A stretch of 64,000 bases of DNA from Vibrio gelatinilyticus (GTDB taxonomy: Bacteria > Pseudomonadota > Gammaproteobacteria > Enterobacterales > Vibrionaceae). The stretch spans positions 82,876 to 146,875 of the forward strand of contig NZ_JAJNNZ010000009.1 in NCBI RefSeq assembly GCF_022836845.1, read 5' to 3'. The notes beneath the pieces were generated by a model. That model made no database searches. It was not told where the DNA came from and saw only the letters and a list, made by a program, of their open reading frames with translations. The position numbers and the translations under genes are program-made. Positions 44,844-54,296 of this stretch are shown one piece after another (within the stretch, counting starts at the first letter, position 1; every line of letters begins with the position of its first letter).

Positions 44844-45637
44844 ATGTTATTGGATATCTATCAGGTCAATGCATTTACTTGTGAATCTTTTAAAGGGAAC
44901 CCTGCAGCGGTATGTATCACACAAGATGAACTGCCCGTATCATTAATGCTGCTGATTGCGAAAGAAATGGCGGTGTCCGAAACCTCGTTTCTCTCTTTGG
45001 CAGAGAAAGATTGCGCTGGTTTACACCACAGGTGGAAGTTGCGCTGTGTGGGCATGGCACTGTCGCGACGGTCAAGGTTATGGATGAATTAGGGTTGTTA
45101 GATACAAATGGACAAACGTCTTTTCAGACACTGTCGGGAGAGCTCACCGCAAGAATGCACGCCGATAGAATATTGATTGATTTTCCGGTGTTTCCCCCTA
45201 GCAAAAAGCGGGAAGAAAGTAGCAAACTAAATGCGTTGGGAATAGACAGCGACGATGTTGAATATTGGGGGGAGTTTGAAACCAAGGATTTTCTTGTCCT
45301 CAAAGAGGAAACGCGGTTACACAGCTTAACACCAAATTATCGGTTACTTGAGTATTGTGCAGGACGAGGTATGGTGGTCTCAACGTTATCGTCTCGTGAG
45401 GATGTTGATATTGTTTGTCGCTACTTTGCTCCCTGGGTCGGAGTGAACGAGGATCCTGTAACGGGCTCGGCATACTGCGCATTGGCACCATACTGGGGTA
45501 ACAGACTTGGAAAATCGTCATTGGTCGGTTATCAAGACTCGGAAAGAGGTGGTTATGTGTCTATGCTTGTGACGCCCCACGGCGTGGAAATATCAGGACA
45601 AGCGATCATTGTGATACGTGGGACGCTAACGGTTTAG
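44844..45637 (+). pseudogene. PhzF-family epimerase/isomerase, frameshifted
   Basis: Two overlapping frames together make one PhzF-like protein of about 265 residues, the family's usual length. The first (44844 to ~45010) gives LDIYQVNAFTCESFKGNPAA and the catalytic Glu in VSETSFL; the second (from ~45005) gives LRWFTPQVEVALCGHGTVAT and NEDPVTGSAYCAL. Restoring one A in the GAGAAAG run near 45003-45009 joins them as AEK-RLRWF. It is therefore a one-base deletion, real or a sequencing error in a short A run. Substrate unknown. Confidence 0.8.
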
Positions 45638-45680
45638 TGACAGTCAAATAGAAATTAGCAACCAAGAGATAGAGATAACC

Positions 45681-45917
45681 ATGATAGTTCACCAAAAAGA
45701 ACGCCAACGTTTTGTAATTGAAAAAGCAGGCTTTGAATGTGTATTGGAATATAAGCTCACCGATAGTGGGATAAACTTTACACGCACCTTCGTACCTGAT
45801 GTGTTTCGTGGCCAAGGCTTGGCAAGGCAGTTGGTCGATGCTGGGCTGGCATGGGCGAGCGAAGAGCAACTCGACATCGAAGCGGACTGTTGGTATGTGG
45901 CTAAAATCCTGAAATAA
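45681..45917 (+). CDS. Small GNAT-like acetyltransferase (YjdJ type)
   Basis: A 78-residue protein matching the short GNAT family: YKLTDSGINFTRTFVPDVFR, then the acetyl-CoA loop RGQGLARQLVDAGLAWA. These proteins are about half the size of a full GNAT and their substrates are unknown. It is 43 bases after the phzF frame. Confidence 0.85.
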   Translation: MIVHQKERQRFVIEKAGFECVLEYKLTDSGINFTRTFVPDVFRGQGLARQLVDAGLAWASEEQLDIEADCWYVAKILK

Positions 45918-45922
45918 AAAAT

Positions 45923-45950
45923 AAGGCACGTCTGCTGAGGAACGTGCCTT
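45923..45950. terminator. Bidirectional terminator between gnat and nhaC-like genes
   Basis: AAGGCACGT pairs with ACGTGCCTT. On the minus strand ATTTTTTATTTC follows, a good terminator for the antiporter gene; on the plus strand AGTTCT follows. Confidence 0.75.
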
Positions 45951-45990
45951 AGTTCTAAATTGTCGCTGGTTTGAAGGGCTAACCTACCCC

Positions 45991-47466
45991 TTAACCAACC
46001 ACAATAAAGAATATTGTCGTTGCGACGATACCGATCAGTGCATACGGGAACTGTGTCTTAGCGTGTTGCATTGCAGTACACCCCGAGCCTTGTGCTGATA
46101 GTACCGTTGAGTCGCTAAAGAAGCATGAGTGGCTACCAGCAGCTGAAGCCGATAACATTGCAGCGATGGTTAGGTGCAATGGCACGCCTAATTGTTCTGC
46201 CAGAGGCAAGATGATTGGCATTGCCACGGCAAACGTACCCCATGATGATGAAGACGCAAATACGAGACCACCAGTAATGATAAAGATGAGCGCAGGAAAA
46301 TACTGGGCTGAAAGATAAGGAGCTACCGACTCGATAACGAATTCAGTCAGACCGAGTGAGTCATTAACATTCTTAAGCATGAAACCGCCGACCACTGTGG
46401 CCAGAGGTACCAGCATCACCTTGACGCCATCCCAAACCGAATCAAACAGTTCGTTCATTGTCACCAATCGTTGTACGCCGTACAAACAGATAGTGAAGAT
46501 GATTGCGACAACTACACCAGCCAACAAATCAATCCCGTAATACCAACTAGCTGCAACAAGCACAACCATAGGCAGTAAGAAGTTGATCAATCCCATTGTT
46601 GGCGATGTTTTCTGCGGTGTTTCACCTGAGAAATCGATGTCTTGTCCACCATCAGGTTTAACTTGACCATTTTGTGCGCGCTCTTCAGCTTGTTTCATTG
46701 CACCTAGGTTAGGGATCTTATCAAGTGCAACGAGCACGACAATGGCGAGTGTTACCCAGCCGTAAGCCATGTAAGGAATCGCAGAAATGTAGGCCTCGAT
46801 ACCCGCGCCTTCCTCAGTCGCGCCATTTGCTTCTAACAGCGAACTAAAGAAAATAGCCCACGTAGAGATCGGAACCAAAATACAGATGGGTGCTGCAGTA
46901 GAGTCAACCAGATAAGCAAGTTTCTCGCGAGAGATTTGGTAACCATCGGTCACTTTTTTCATTGATGATGAAATCGCAATAGCATTGAGGTAATCATCGA
47001 TGAAAATAATCAGGCCTAGTACAAACGTCATCAACATTGATTGCTTGCGGCTCTTTACTTTGCTGACCAACATATTACTGAAGCTAAGAATGCTGCCACC
47101 TTTCTCCAGAATTGCGATTAGACCACCCATCAACGCACACACAAGGATGATCCAAGCGATAGTGCCATCCATCATCACATCCATTGAGATGCCAATGAAT
47201 TTCTCGATGACTTGAGTCGGGTCCAGAAGTAGAACCCCGGCGATGGTACCTGCAACAAGTGCTTCAACGGTTCTATGTGTGCTCAATGCAAAGAATAGGA
47301 CCAATGCTGTTGGTAGTAAGCTGATCCATCCATAAGCTTCACCTTCAACGTGATTAAGTCCCAGTGAGAAAAAAACTGCGAAAATCGTTGTGACTAGAGC
47401 AGTCACAAAGAGGTGTTTGTTACCAGATTTCCGCGGCGTTTCAAGTGCCTGTGTTTCCATTGTCAT
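45991..47466 (-). CDS. NhaC-family sodium/proton-type antiporter
   Basis: A 491-residue membrane protein with about 11-12 helices and the NhaC signature blocks FIDDYLNAIAISSSMKKVTD, YLVDSTAAPICILVPISTWA and SHSCFFSDSTVLSAQGSGC. A charged loop lies around residues 255-290. It is 17 bases after puuA in the same direction. NhaC-like carriers often exchange organic amines or acids, so it may move putrescine, agmatine or GABA in place of the missing PuuP (inference). Confidence 0.87.
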   Translation of the reverse strand: MTMETQALETPRKSGNKHLFVTALVTTIFAVFFSLGLNHVEGEAYGWISLLPTALVLFFALSTHRTVEALVAGTIAGVLLLDPTQVIEKFIGISMDVMMDGTIAWIILVCALMGGLIAILEKGGSILSFSNMLVSKVKSRKQSMLMTFVLGLIIFIDDYLNAIAISSSMKKVTDGYQISREKLAYLVDSTAAPICILVPISTWAIFFSSLLEANGATEEGAGIEAYISAIPYMAYGWVTLAIVVLVALDKIPNLGAMKQAEERAQNGQVKPDGGQDIDFSGETPQKTSPTMGLINFLLPMVVLVAASWYYGIDLLAGVVVAIIFTICLYGVQRLVTMNELFDSVWDGVKVMLVPLATVVGGFMLKNVNDSLGLTEFVIESVAPYLSAQYFPALIFIITGGLVFASSSSWGTFAVAMPIILPLAEQLGVPLHLTIAAMLSASAAGSHSCFFSDSTVLSAQGSGCTAMQHAKTQFPYALIGIVATTIFFIVVG

Positions 47467-47483
47467 AGTTTAAATTCCTTTCG

Positions 47484-48827
47484 CTAAGCAGAATGCAGCA
47501 TCCAATCGATTTCAAGTGGAGTAATGAGCCTCTCAAAATCGGTCAGTTCACTGCGTTTACAAGTGACGTACATTTCAATGAAGTCCTGAGATAGGTATTT
47601 TCCTAACTCACTGTGTTCAAGCTGAGTTAGCGCGTCAGACATCCGAGTTGGCAAGTCGACCGCATTTTCGCTCAGGACTGGTGGGCATTGTTCTTGGGTA
47701 AAATCATCACTCGCTAGTACTGCGGAAAGTACTACTGCAGCGAGAATGTAAGGGTTGACATCCGCACCTGCGATGCGGTGTTCAATGCGACGGTTTTTTC
47801 CGTCGCTGATTGGAATGCGTAGTGCAACGCCACGATGGTTTTCACCCCAGTCAGCTTTAGTTGGAACATAAGCGCCAGGGACGAAACGACGATAAGAGTT
47901 GACGTTTGGACAAAGTAGCGCCATCGCATCAGAAATTTGAGACAGCATGGCTGCCAACGTTTGATGAAAGAGTGGGCTAGCACTGCCATCTTGCTCCGAG
48001 AACAGGTTCTGCCCGTTGTCATCGACCACACTGATGTGCATATGTTGGCCATTGCCCGCTTCTTCTAGGAAGGGTTTCGCCATAAAGGTCGCATCAAAAC
48101 CATGGGAGTTAGCGACTTGCTTAATCAGTCTTTTGGATAAAACGATTTCATCACAAACTCGCAATACATCGTCTGAGTGGTTGAAGTTGATTTCAAATTG
48201 GCCAGGCGCTGATTCTGACAGTGCTCCGGCGGTGTTTAGCCCTTGTTGTGATGCTGCTTTATTTAGGTCTGCCAAGAAATCAGCGTAGTCATCCAGACCA
48301 TCAACATCATAGACCTCAGTGTCTCGTTCACGGCGGTTCTTGGTCGGGTTGATAGCCGTTTGAATTTCACCTTTTTCGCCACGGACTTTATCAATGAGGT
48401 AAAACTCTAGTTCTTGCGCTACAACGGGGCGCTGACCACGTTCATGGAGCGTCGCAACCATGCGTTCGAGAATATTGCGCACGAACAGGCGGTGGGGGGT
48501 CTTGCCATCATCTTCCATCATGCTCAATAGAATCTGGCCAGTACCTTCTTTAGCTGTTGGCAGTAGTGTCCCAGAGACGGGGAAACACAGATTATCGGGC
48601 TCACCCAAGTCTTCGCCTAGGCCTGCCGATTCAACAACCGCACCCTTCGTGTCGAGAGTGATGGTCGAAAGAGGCAGAGCGACACCTTTGGCGAGCTTTG
48701 CTAATGAATCTACGGGAATACGTTTACCACGTGGCGTGGCATTCAAATCGGTGAAAATCAAATCAACGTACTCAATTTTAGGCCACTTTTGTCTAAAATT
48801 TTTAACTTCCTGTAAATACGAATCCAT
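47484..48827 (-). CDS. puuA: Gamma-glutamylputrescine synthetase
   Basis: A 447-residue glutamine-synthetase-like ligase that joins glutamate to putrescine with ATP, the first step of the Puu pathway. It has the shortened N-terminal beta domain (VDLIFTDLNATPRGKRIPVD) and the catalytic block AQELEFYLIDK, GQFEINFNHSDD, EAGNGQHMHISV and NRRIEHRIAGADVNPYILAA. AGGAG lies upstream of the start. It is divergent from puuD across a 345-base control region. Confidence 0.93.
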   Translation of the reverse strand: MDSYLQEVKNFRQKWPKIEYVDLIFTDLNATPRGKRIPVDSLAKLAKGVALPLSTITLDTKGAVVESAGLGEDLGEPDNLCFPVSGTLLPTAKEGTGQILLSMMEDDGKTPHRLFVRNILERMVATLHERGQRPVVAQELEFYLIDKVRGEKGEIQTAINPTKNRRERDTEVYDVDGLDDYADFLADLNKAASQQGLNTAGALSESAPGQFEINFNHSDDVLRVCDEIVLSKRLIKQVANSHGFDATFMAKPFLEEAGNGQHMHISVVDDNGQNLFSEQDGSASPLFHQTLAAMLSQISDAMALLCPNVNSYRRFVPGAYVPTKADWGENHRGVALRIPISDGKNRRIEHRIAGADVNPYILAAVVLSAVLASDDFTQEQCPPVLSENAVDLPTRMSDALTQLEHSELGKYLSQDFIEMYVTCKRSELTDFERLITPLEIDWMLHSA

Positions 48828-49172
48828 GTTTACTACTCCTAGTTTTCGGACGATATGGCATGATGAAGGGTCATTTTTAACAAAGCGCCTACAATCCCCA
48901 TGCTAAAAAGAGGGTTATCTTGCTGGCTTTCTACTTATGCTGTTGTTTTTAAAGCCTTTAATTGCCAATCAACAATGATTGTCTTGTAAGATATTTAACT
49001 TATTATTAACAGTTGAAGGTCTTTTGCTCAATATTTTTACCGAAATTAGCGCCTTTTATGAACAGAAAAGAGATGCCTGTCACGATTTGGTTAATATATC
49101 TAACACTTGTATTGATAAATGAACATGCAACTTGTAGTGTTTTTGTTAAATAAATTAAACATGGATGTAGTG

Positions 49173-49919
49173 ATGTCTGAGATAAGAAAACCAATTATCG
49201 GACTGGTAAGCTGTAAAAAGGAATTAGCGGGTTATCAAATACAGTCGCTCAATGAATTCTATATAGATGCAGTGAAAGACTTTGGCGGAACTCCAATCGT
49301 TTTGCCATCGGCAATCGAAGACAACGAGTTGCATCGCGTACTAAGTGTATGTGATGGGTTACTTTTCCCAGGTAGCCATTCCAATGTCGCGCCTCATCGC
49401 TACGACGGTGATCACGAAGAACCTAAGAAAGATGAAATGCGTGACGAACTGGCCATCGCGTTGATTCGTAAAGCCGTAGATATGGACATCCCTTGTTTAG
49501 GGATATGTCGTGGTTTTCAAGAGATGAATGTCGCTTTGGGTGGTTCGTTAGATCCAGCAGTGCATGAATCGGGATACGATGACCACCGAGAAAATCCATC
49601 AAAAGACTTTGCAGAGAAATATGGCCCGGCTCACCCTGTCGTTGTAGAAAAAGAGGGTGTATTTGCCAAGTGGTTGTCGCAAGAGCAGTGGCAGAATCAG
49701 CAAAGCTTTGAGGTGAATACACTTCACAATCAAGGTGTAAAACAGCTGGCGCCAACTCTAAAAGTAGAGGCGAGAGCACCAGATGGTCTGATAGAAGCGT
49801 TCAGCTTACCGAACCATAAATATTTTGTTGGCGTGCAGTGGCACCCAGAATGGCAAGCAAAACACAATCATTTCTCACAGGTTTTGTTTAAAGAATTTAT
49901 TATGTCAGCGTCTCAATAA
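49173..49919 (+). CDS. puuD: Gamma-glutamyl-GABA hydrolase
   Basis: A 248-residue class-I glutamine-amidotransferase-like hydrolase that releases GABA and glutamate from gamma-Glu-GABA. The nucleophile Cys is in CLGICRGFQEMNVALGG and the His/Glu pair in GVQWHPEWQ. The ATG at 49173 fits the usual start (SEIRKPIIGLVSC). The 48828-49172 region upstream must hold both divergent promoters; a partial match to the older PuuR box is at about 49115-49128 but is not convincing. Confidence 0.93.
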   Translation: MSEIRKPIIGLVSCKKELAGYQIQSLNEFYIDAVKDFGGTPIVLPSAIEDNELHRVLSVCDGLLFPGSHSNVAPHRYDGDHEEPKKDEMRDELAIALIRKAVDMDIPCLGICRGFQEMNVALGGSLDPAVHESGYDDHRENPSKDFAEKYGPAHPVVVEKEGVFAKWLSQEQWQNQQSFEVNTLHNQGVKQLAPTLKVEARAPDGLIEAFSLPNHKYFVGVQWHPEWQAKHNHFSQVLFKEFIMSASQ

Positions 49920-49935
49920 TTCGGGAGCTGAATAA

Positions 49936-50493
49936 ATGAACAATCAACAGATTGGAAAAAACATAGCAAGACTGAGAAAAGACAGAGGTCTTTCACAACG
50001 CGAACTGGCTGAAAGGGCGGGTATTACCCATAGTGCGATTTCATCAATAGAGAACGCCAAGGTGAGCCCTTCGGTAAGTTCGCTACAGAAAATCGTGAAT
50101 GTATTTTCGTTATCGTTGTCTGAATTCTTCACATTTGAACAATTGGATGAGAAAGAAATTAAGATCGTCATTAAACCTGAAGATTTGGTAGAAATTGGTA
50201 GTGAATCGGTTTCGATGAAACTGGTCAGCAACGGCAGTAAGAAACAAGCAATAGGCTTTCTGATTGAAGAATACGCACCAAAAAGTACTACAGGTGTTGC
50301 AGGAATCAAACATGAAGGTGAAGAGGTTGGTACCGTTTTGGAGGGCGAATTAGAGCTCGAATATAACGGAGAGACTTACCTTATTACAGAAGGGGAATCA
50401 TACGTCATCGATACGGCGGTTCCTCATAAATTTACAAATCACTCCGATAAGGCATGCAGAATGATCAGCGTACATACGCCGACCACATTCTAA
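49936..50493 (+). CDS. puuR: PuuR, XRE-cupin repressor of putrescine catabolism
   Basis: A 185-residue regulator with an N-terminal Cro/CI helix-turn-helix (IARLRKDRGLSQRELAERAG, THSAISSIENAKVSPSVSSL) and a C-terminal cupin (HEGEEVGTVLEGELELEYNG, YVIDTAVPHKFTNHS) that binds putrescine in the E. coli protein. It sits inside the operon it should control, 16 bases after puuD. Confidence 0.93.
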   Translation: MNNQQIGKNIARLRKDRGLSQRELAERAGITHSAISSIENAKVSPSVSSLQKIVNVFSLSLSEFFTFEQLDEKEIKIVIKPEDLVEIGSESVSMKLVSNGSKKQAIGFLIEEYAPKSTTGVAGIKHEGEEVGTVLEGELELEYNGETYLITEGESYVIDTAVPHKFTNHSDKACRMISVHTPTTF

Positions 50494-50519
50494 TGTCTTA
50501 AGGTAGTCAAGGAGCGCGA

Positions 50520-52004
50520 ATGAAAACGCAAGAGCAATGGATTGAGCTTAGAGACAGTCTAAAGATAGAAAGCCGTGCTTTCATTAATGGAGAGTACAGC
50601 GCGGCGCAAAGCGGCGAAACGTTGGATGTCATTAACCCAGCCAATGATCAAGTCATTGCGAAAATTGCTCGCTGTCTGTCTGAGGATGTCGATCTTGCTG
50701 TTGGCGCTGCTCGTCAAGCATTTAAACAAGGTGAATGGAGCCAGTCGTCTCCAGGTCATCGTAAAGCGGTATTAAATCAATTTGCTAACCTCATTGATGC
50801 TCATAAAGAAGAGCTCGCGATGTTAGAAACGCTAGATACAGGTAAGCCTATCTCGCACAGTGTTTCAACAGATATCCCAGGAGCCGCCAGCGCTATTCGT
50901 TGGTATGCTGAAGCGATCGACAAAGTGTACGGAGAAGTCGCTCCAACAGAAAAAGATGTTCACGCATTTGTGAGTCATCAAGCCATTGGTGTTGTTGCAG
51001 CAGTTGTCCCGTGGAACTTCCCACTGTGGATTGGGTGCTGGAAACTCGGCCCTGCACTTGCGGCTGGCAACAGCGTGATTCTAAAGCCTTCAGAGAAGTC
51101 TTCTTTGAGCGCTATTTTCCTAGGGAAACTTGCGCTACAGGCAGGCCTACCAACAGGTGTGTTCCAGGTCATTACTGGTTTTGGTCATGAAGCGGGTGAA
51201 GCGCTAGCGAGACACGATGGCGTCGAATGTATTGCCTTTACAGGATCAACGCGAGTTGCCGGGCATTTGATGATTGCTTCTGGTGAAACAAACCTTAAGC
51301 GTGTCTGGGCTGAAGCTGGAGGCAAAAACGCTAATATCGTTTTTGAAGACTACGCTGACCTAGATCGCGCCGCAGCAGAAACGGCAGCTGGTTGTTTCTA
51401 CAATCAGGGTGAAGTGTGTGTTGCAGCGACTCGTCTGCTCGTACATGAAAGCATCAAAGATCAATTTGTAGACAAAGTCATTACCGCGGCACAACGTTTT
51501 CAACCAAAAGATCCAATGGACCCTACTTCATCAATGGGTGCGCTTATCGATCGCGAGCATAAAGAAAAAGTGCTTTCTTATGTCAAGCTTGGCCAAGACG
51601 CTGGCGCAGTGGTTCGTTGTGGTGGTGATGTGGCTGGTGTTGGCGCATTCGTTGCACCAGTCGTTCTGGATGAGGTCGACAACTCAATGCGCGTGGCGCA
51701 AGAAGAAATTTTTGGTCCAGTACTTTGTGTTATTTCCTTCAAAACAGAAGAAGAAGCGATCGCGATCGCCAACGACTCTAAGTATGGCCTAGGTGCTGCA
51801 CTTTGGAGTGACAATATCAACCGTGTTCACCGCGTTGCCAAAAAACTCGAAGCGGGTTCTGTTTGGGTCAATAACTACAACGAAGGTGATATGACCGTCC
51901 CATTTGGTGGGTTCAAAATGAGTGGAAATGGACGCGATAAATCCATCCATGCCATCGAAAAATTTACAGAAACTAAGACGACATGGATTCGTCTCCAACC
52001 TTAA
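50520..52004 (+). CDS. puuC: Gamma-glutamyl-gamma-aminobutyraldehyde dehydrogenase
   Basis: A 494-residue NAD(P)-dependent aldehyde dehydrogenase. The Rossmann/active site blocks are VVPWNFPLWIGCWKLGPALA, FTGSTRVAGHLM, the Glu in WAEAGGKNANIVF and the nucleophilic Cys in NQGEVCVAATRLLV. It oxidises the aldehyde made by PuuB to gamma-Glu-GABA. GGAG lies seven bases before the ATG. Confidence 0.93.
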   Translation: MKTQEQWIELRDSLKIESRAFINGEYSAAQSGETLDVINPANDQVIAKIARCLSEDVDLAVGAARQAFKQGEWSQSSPGHRKAVLNQFANLIDAHKEELAMLETLDTGKPISHSVSTDIPGAASAIRWYAEAIDKVYGEVAPTEKDVHAFVSHQAIGVVAAVVPWNFPLWIGCWKLGPALAAGNSVILKPSEKSSLSAIFLGKLALQAGLPTGVFQVITGFGHEAGEALARHDGVECIAFTGSTRVAGHLMIASGETNLKRVWAEAGGKNANIVFEDYADLDRAAAETAAGCFYNQGEVCVAATRLLVHESIKDQFVDKVITAAQRFQPKDPMDPTSSMGALIDREHKEKVLSYVKLGQDAGAVVRCGGDVAGVGAFVAPVVLDEVDNSMRVAQEEIFGPVLCVISFKTEEEAIAIANDSKYGLGAALWSDNINRVHRVAKKLEAGSVWVNNYNEGDMTVPFGGFKMSGNGRDKSIHAIEKFTETKTTWIRLQP

Positions 52005-52033
52005 GCCTGTAGCCGTAGAAAAGGAATAGAACA

Positions 52034-53311
52034 ATGAATAATCATACTGATTCATATTATGCTGACTCGATCTTAAATGTAAGTGAGTACCCACAACTAC
52101 GTGACGATATTGAGTGTGATGTTTGTGTTGTTGGCGCAGGTTTTTCTGGCCTATCTTCAGCACTGCATCTTGCAAAGAAAGGATTCAAAGTCGTTGTGTT
52201 GGAAAACGCAAAAGTTGGTTTTGGCGCAACGGGCCGTAACGGCGGCCAGATTGTGAACAGTTATAGCCGCGACGTGGATGTTTTGGAAAGTCGTTATAAG
52301 CCAGAACAGGCGAAAGCACTGTGTGACATGATTTTTGAAGGCGGCGATATCATTCGTGGTCTTATCAACGAATACAACATTGACTGTGATTTCAAGCAGG
52401 GTGGTATGTTCACGGCGCTGACGAACAAGCAAATGCGCGGTCTTGAAGAGCACAAGAAAAACTGGGAGCGCTATGGCAACAACGACCTGAGTATCATGAG
52501 TGCATCCGATGTTGAATCCGCTGTCGGTACTAAAGCGTACAAAGGCGCTCTGCTTGATATGCGCGGTGGCCATATCCACCCATTAAAACTGGCGTTAGGT
52601 GAAGCACAAGCAATCACCTCACTTGGCGGGCGCATCTTTGAACAATCAGGTGTAACACGTGTTGAAAAAGGGGCAAACCCAGTGGCCCATACTGAACACG
52701 GCAGTGTAAAAGCGAAGTACATCGTATTGGCAGGCAACGCCTACCTAGGTGGATTAGCGCCAAACATCAGCAACAAAGCGATTCCTTGTGGCACACAAGT
52801 CGTTGCAACAGAGCCTCTTTCTGAAGAGCAACTAGAGCAAATTCTACCTTCTGATTACTGTGTTGAAGACTCCAACTACCTATTGGATTACTTCCGTCTT
52901 AGCGCAGACAAGAGATTACTGTTTGGTGGTGGTGTGGTCTACGGTGCTCGTGATCCAGAAAACATTGAAGCGCTTATCCGTCCAAAGATGGAAAAAGTAT
53001 TCCCTCAACTTAAAGGCATTGGCATTGATTACAAATGGACCGGTAACTTTTTGCTGACTTACTCACGTATGCCTCAATTTGGTTCATTTGCCGACAACAT
53101 ATATTACCTACAGGGATACAGTGGCCACGGTGTCACCTGTACTCACCTAGCAGGTAAGTTACTAGCGGAAGCTCTAGCGGGACACGCAGAACGTTTCGAT
53201 GCGTTTGCTTCGCTAACCCACATAGCTTTCCCTGGCGGTCGTCACTTTGCGATCCCTATGACAGCAATGGGTGCAGCCTATTACTCACTGCGCGATAAGC
53301 TTGCGATATAA
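52034..53311 (+). CDS. puuB: Gamma-glutamylputrescine oxidoreductase
   Basis: A 425-residue FAD amine oxidase (DAO family). The dinucleotide motif is CVVGAGFSGLSSALHLAKKG near residues 33-52, followed by GATGRNGGQIVNSY, GGHIHPLKLALG and the FAD-closing YLQGYSGHGVTCTHLAGKLL. It oxidises gamma-Glu-putrescine to the aldehyde and hydrogen peroxide. Confidence 0.93.
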   Translation: MNNHTDSYYADSILNVSEYPQLRDDIECDVCVVGAGFSGLSSALHLAKKGFKVVVLENAKVGFGATGRNGGQIVNSYSRDVDVLESRYKPEQAKALCDMIFEGGDIIRGLINEYNIDCDFKQGGMFTALTNKQMRGLEEHKKNWERYGNNDLSIMSASDVESAVGTKAYKGALLDMRGGHIHPLKLALGEAQAITSLGGRIFEQSGVTRVEKGANPVAHTEHGSVKAKYIVLAGNAYLGGLAPNISNKAIPCGTQVVATEPLSEEQLEQILPSDYCVEDSNYLLDYFRLSADKRLLFGGGVVYGARDPENIEALIRPKMEKVFPQLKGIGIDYKWTGNFLLTYSRMPQFGSFADNIYYLQGYSGHGVTCTHLAGKLLAEALAGHAERFDAFASLTHIAFPGGRHFAIPMTAMGAAYYSLRDKLAI

Positions 53312-53396
53312 AGTGGTCTAAAGACCAATAACAATAAGCTAACAAAAAATAATAAGTCAGCCTCAATAGTAAATTACAGAGATAAAGGAAGATCCG

Positions 53397-54263
53397 ATGA
53401 GTAAAGTAGTTAAATTTGCCGCGTTGCAATTGACCAAAAACTGGGACCTGGAAGGCAACATGGCAAAGATCACAGCTGCAATTCGAGAAGCCGCTGCGAA
53501 TGGCGCAAATGTTGTTGTTCCTCAGGAGCTCTTTGCCGCACCTTATTTTTGCAAGAAGCAAGAGTCGAAGTACTTCGAACTAGCAGAAGAGTTTGATAAC
53601 AGCCCATTAATCCAAACCATGAGTAAATTGGCGAAAGAGCTAAATGTGGTTATTCCTGTTAGCTACTTTGAAAAGGCGGGTAACACGTTTTTTAACTCAC
53701 TTGTGATGATCGATGCCGATGGCACGGTACTGGAAAACTACCGCAAGTCTCACATCCCAGATGGCCCTGGTTATAGTGAGAAGTACTACTTCAGCCCTGG
53801 TGACACTGGTTTCAAAGTATGGAACACAAAATTTGGTAAGTTTGGTGCGGGAATTTGTTGGGATCAATGGTTCCCAGAGCTGGCTCGCAGTCTAGTGCTC
53901 AATGGTGCTGAAGCGATCTTCTATCCAACAGCCATTGGTTCAGAGCCTCAAGATCTTAGCCTTGATTCTCGTGACCACTGGCAGCGTACAATGCAAGGTC
54001 ACTCAGCGGCGAACCTGGTACCAGTTGTTGCCGCGAACCGTGTCGGCGTTGAGACCGATGATGGCGTAGAAACAACGTTCTACGGCTCGTCTTTCATCAC
54101 GGACCACACGGGTGGAAAACTGGCTGAAGGTCCACGTGAAGGCGAGACGATTATTTATGCTGAGATTGATTTGCAAGCGACAACAGAAGCACGTCATGCA
54201 TGGGGACTGTTCCGCGACCGTCGTCCTGAGCTATATCAAGACGTAATGAAACTAGCCGTGTAA
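53397..54263 (+). CDS. aguB: N-carbamoylputrescine amidase
   Basis: A 288-residue nitrilase-superfamily hydrolase that turns N-carbamoylputrescine into putrescine, ammonia and carbon dioxide. The Glu-Lys-Cys triad is in VVVPQELFAAPYF, ENYRKSHIPDGPGY and GAGICWDQWFPE. AAAGGAAG precedes the start. It comes with aguA inside the puu operon. Confidence 0.94.
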   Translation: MSKVVKFAALQLTKNWDLEGNMAKITAAIREAAANGANVVVPQELFAAPYFCKKQESKYFELAEEFDNSPLIQTMSKLAKELNVVIPVSYFEKAGNTFFNSLVMIDADGTVLENYRKSHIPDGPGYSEKYYFSPGDTGFKVWNTKFGKFGAGICWDQWFPELARSLVLNGAEAIFYPTAIGSEPQDLSLDSRDHWQRTMQGHSAANLVPVVAANRVGVETDDGVETTFYGSSFITDHTGGKLAEGPREGETIIYAEIDLQATTEARHAWGLFRDRRPELYQDVMKLAV

Positions 54264-54296
54264 TTCGAGCTCGAAGAACAGAAGAAAGGATTCTCA

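Noticed and set aside
44844..45637. Two separate genes, one small and one PhzF-like
   Set aside because: The pieces are complementary halves of one PhzF protein and join by a single base.
49110..49130. PuuR operator
   Set aside because: ATAAATGAACA resembles part of a published PuuR box but is short and A+T-rich; no second site supports it.
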